DNA of 6,763 nucleotides from Bacteroidia bacterium (GTDB lineage Bacteria > Bacteroidota > Bacteroidia > Bacteroidales > Dysgonomonadaceae). Of this stretch, positions 6,466-6,763 are shown piece by piece. Position 1 is the stretch's first letter. Each line of letters starts with the position of its first letter. The notes below the pieces were generated by a model. That model worked only from the letters and a program-made list of their open reading frames with translations. It had not been told where the DNA came from and ran no database searches. The position numbers and the translations under genes were made by a program. The stretch covers positions 1 through 6,763 of the forward strand of contig JAUNRY010000120.1 in assembly GCA_030539475.1 (NCBI GenBank). The letters are read 5' to 3'.

Positions 6466-6546
6466 GCCCTTTCGGGTGATGCGAAGTCCAATTCGCATCG
6501 CTTTGCCTTCGTGTGAGAGAAACCCGTTCCCGAAAGGGGCGAATTG
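6466..6546. repeat. Palindromic, potentially structured element of unknown type
   Basis: CCCTTTCGGG (6467–6476) is an exact reverse complement of CCCGAAAGGG (6529–6538), giving a 10-bp outer stem around a 52-nt interior. Inside it, GATGCGAA (6478–6485) pairs with TTCGCATC (6492–6499) over a 6-nt loop. CAATTCGC (6489–6496) is also complementary to GCGAATTG (6539–6546), an alternative pairing that would break the inner hairpin. The right outer arm can fold alone as CCC-GAAA-GGG with a GNRA tetraloop, and on the opposite strand the left arm can do the same. It could be a palindromic repeat, a non-autonomous mobile element remnant or a small structured RNA. I recognise no known family and no tRNA features. 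Confidence 0.55.
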
Positions 6547-6604
6547 AATCCCTATCTGTTTGTAACCGGACACCCGTGCTTTGAAAACGGATTTTCTTAT
6601 TTAC

Positions 6605-6648
6605 ACAAAAATACCTTTGTTGAAGTCCCCGGCGCTTCAACAAAGGTA
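6605..6648 (-). terminator. Rho-independent terminator for the minus-strand gene at the right edge
   Basis: A perfect 14-bp inverted repeat (arms 6612–6625 and 6635–6648) encloses a 9-nt loop. In minus-strand sense the stem is followed at once by TTTTT (plus-strand A-run 6607–6611). It begins 26 bp past the stop codon of the gene ending at 6675. On the plus strand the downstream side has no T-run, so it works in the minus direction only. It separates that gene from the phosphatase gene. Confidence 0.85.
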
Positions 6649-6674
6649 AAAATCCATTCGTTATTCGTTCGGAT

Positions 6675-6763
6675 TTATTGGGCCGCAACTTCTCCTTCCT
6701 CGTTCAGTTCACGCCCTTCGCGAATGGCGCGTTTAGCGGCTTTCACCACCTCGTTCAGGTCGG
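6675..6763 (-). CDS. C-terminal fragment of an unidentified protein (5' part outside the window)
   Basis: In minus-strand sense the frame open at the window edge reads DLNEVVKAAKRAIREGREL, then NEEGEVAAQ and TAA, giving 28 residues. It is charged and helix-prone, with alternating acidic and basic residues, and looks like the amphipathic C-terminal helix and tail of a soluble protein. Coding status is supported by the regular codon pattern and by the strong terminator placed 26 bp after the stop in the right orientation. The fragment is too short for me to name a family. An 81-codon frame on the same strand (6443–6688) in another register starts inside this fragment, runs through the terminator and palindrome, and is probably spurious. 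Confidence 0.65.
   Translation of the reverse strand, partial: DLNEVVKAAKRAIREGRELNEEGEVAAQ

Larger units (their letters stand above)
6291..6674. other. 384-bp intergenic region without a convincing gene
   Basis: No reading frame here looks like a protein. Open frames in both directions lack recognisable motifs and overlap the palindromic element, the terminator or the phosphatase gene. The region holds a structured palindromic element (6466–6546) and a terminator for the minus-strand gene at its right edge (6605–6648). It must also contain the promoter and leader of the phosphatase gene. In minus-strand sense a TATAAT-like hexamer occurs about 50 bp upstream of that gene, but no Bacteroidota TAnnTTTG box is well placed, so no promoter is called. 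About 120 bp (6345–6465) show nothing I can interpret. Confidence 0.6.

Noticed and set aside
6466..6546. tRNA or CRISPR interpretation of the palindromic element
   Set aside because: There is no acceptor/T-arm consensus or anticodon-arm geometry, and no regularly spaced repeats with unique spacers.
6606..6613. Minus-strand TATTTTTG as a promoter -7 box for the phosphatase gene
   Set aside because: It coincides with the T-tract of the strong terminator, has no -33 element at proper spacing, and would leave a leader of about 300 nt.
6443..6688. 81-codon minus-strand frame in the right-hand intergenic region
   Set aside because: It runs through the terminator stem and the palindromic element, starts inside another reading frame and has no family-like sequence.

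Overview
The window reads as chromosomal housekeeping DNA from a member of the Bacteroidota, probably Bacteroidales-like. Four things point there. The order pyrH–frr–rsgA is common in that phylum. The alanine-dehydrogenase-family protein has the form typical of Bacteroidota, with an N-terminal leader before the GIPKE motif and an FxxLQL segment. No start codon has a recognisable Shine-Dalgarno sequence, and several are preceded by A-rich DNA instead. Finally, short G/C palindromes and low-complexity intergenic repeats of a Bacteroidota style are present. The organism assignment is inference from these traits.

Layout. Bases 27–2367 (+) hold pyrH (UMP kinase), frr (ribosome recycling factor) and rsgA (30S-maturation GTPase). 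A hairpin with a T-run and a possible promoter lie between pyrH and frr; frr and rsgA abut. Bases 2449–3867 (+) encode a two-HKD cardiolipin synthase. After a 107-bp spacer with short direct repeats come aroK (shikimate kinase, 3975–4505) and, 13 bp later, an alanine dehydrogenase/PNT-family protein (4519–5724). A SixA-like histidine phosphatase (5802–6290) is on the minus strand and converges on it across an 8-bp tandem repeat. Bases 6291–6674 have no convincing gene but contain a palindromic, potentially structured element and a strong terminator. That terminator serves a minus-strand gene whose last 28 codons (6675–6763) run off the window.

How the genes work together. pyrH feeds UTP/CTP synthesis, while frr and rsgA serve ribosome recycling and 30S assembly, so the first block is a growth/translation cluster. 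Cardiolipin synthesis, the last-but-two step before chorismate, and the Ald-like oxidoreductase are separate housekeeping functions that happen to be adjacent.

I found no new multi-gene system. The points most worth a second look are within genes. The RsgA P-loop has Glu where Gly is expected before the Lys. The RsgA N-terminus appears to be encoded by an inserted palindromic repeat. The Ald-like protein has Ser where the family has an active-site Asp. The 6466–6546 element has several mutually complementary segments.
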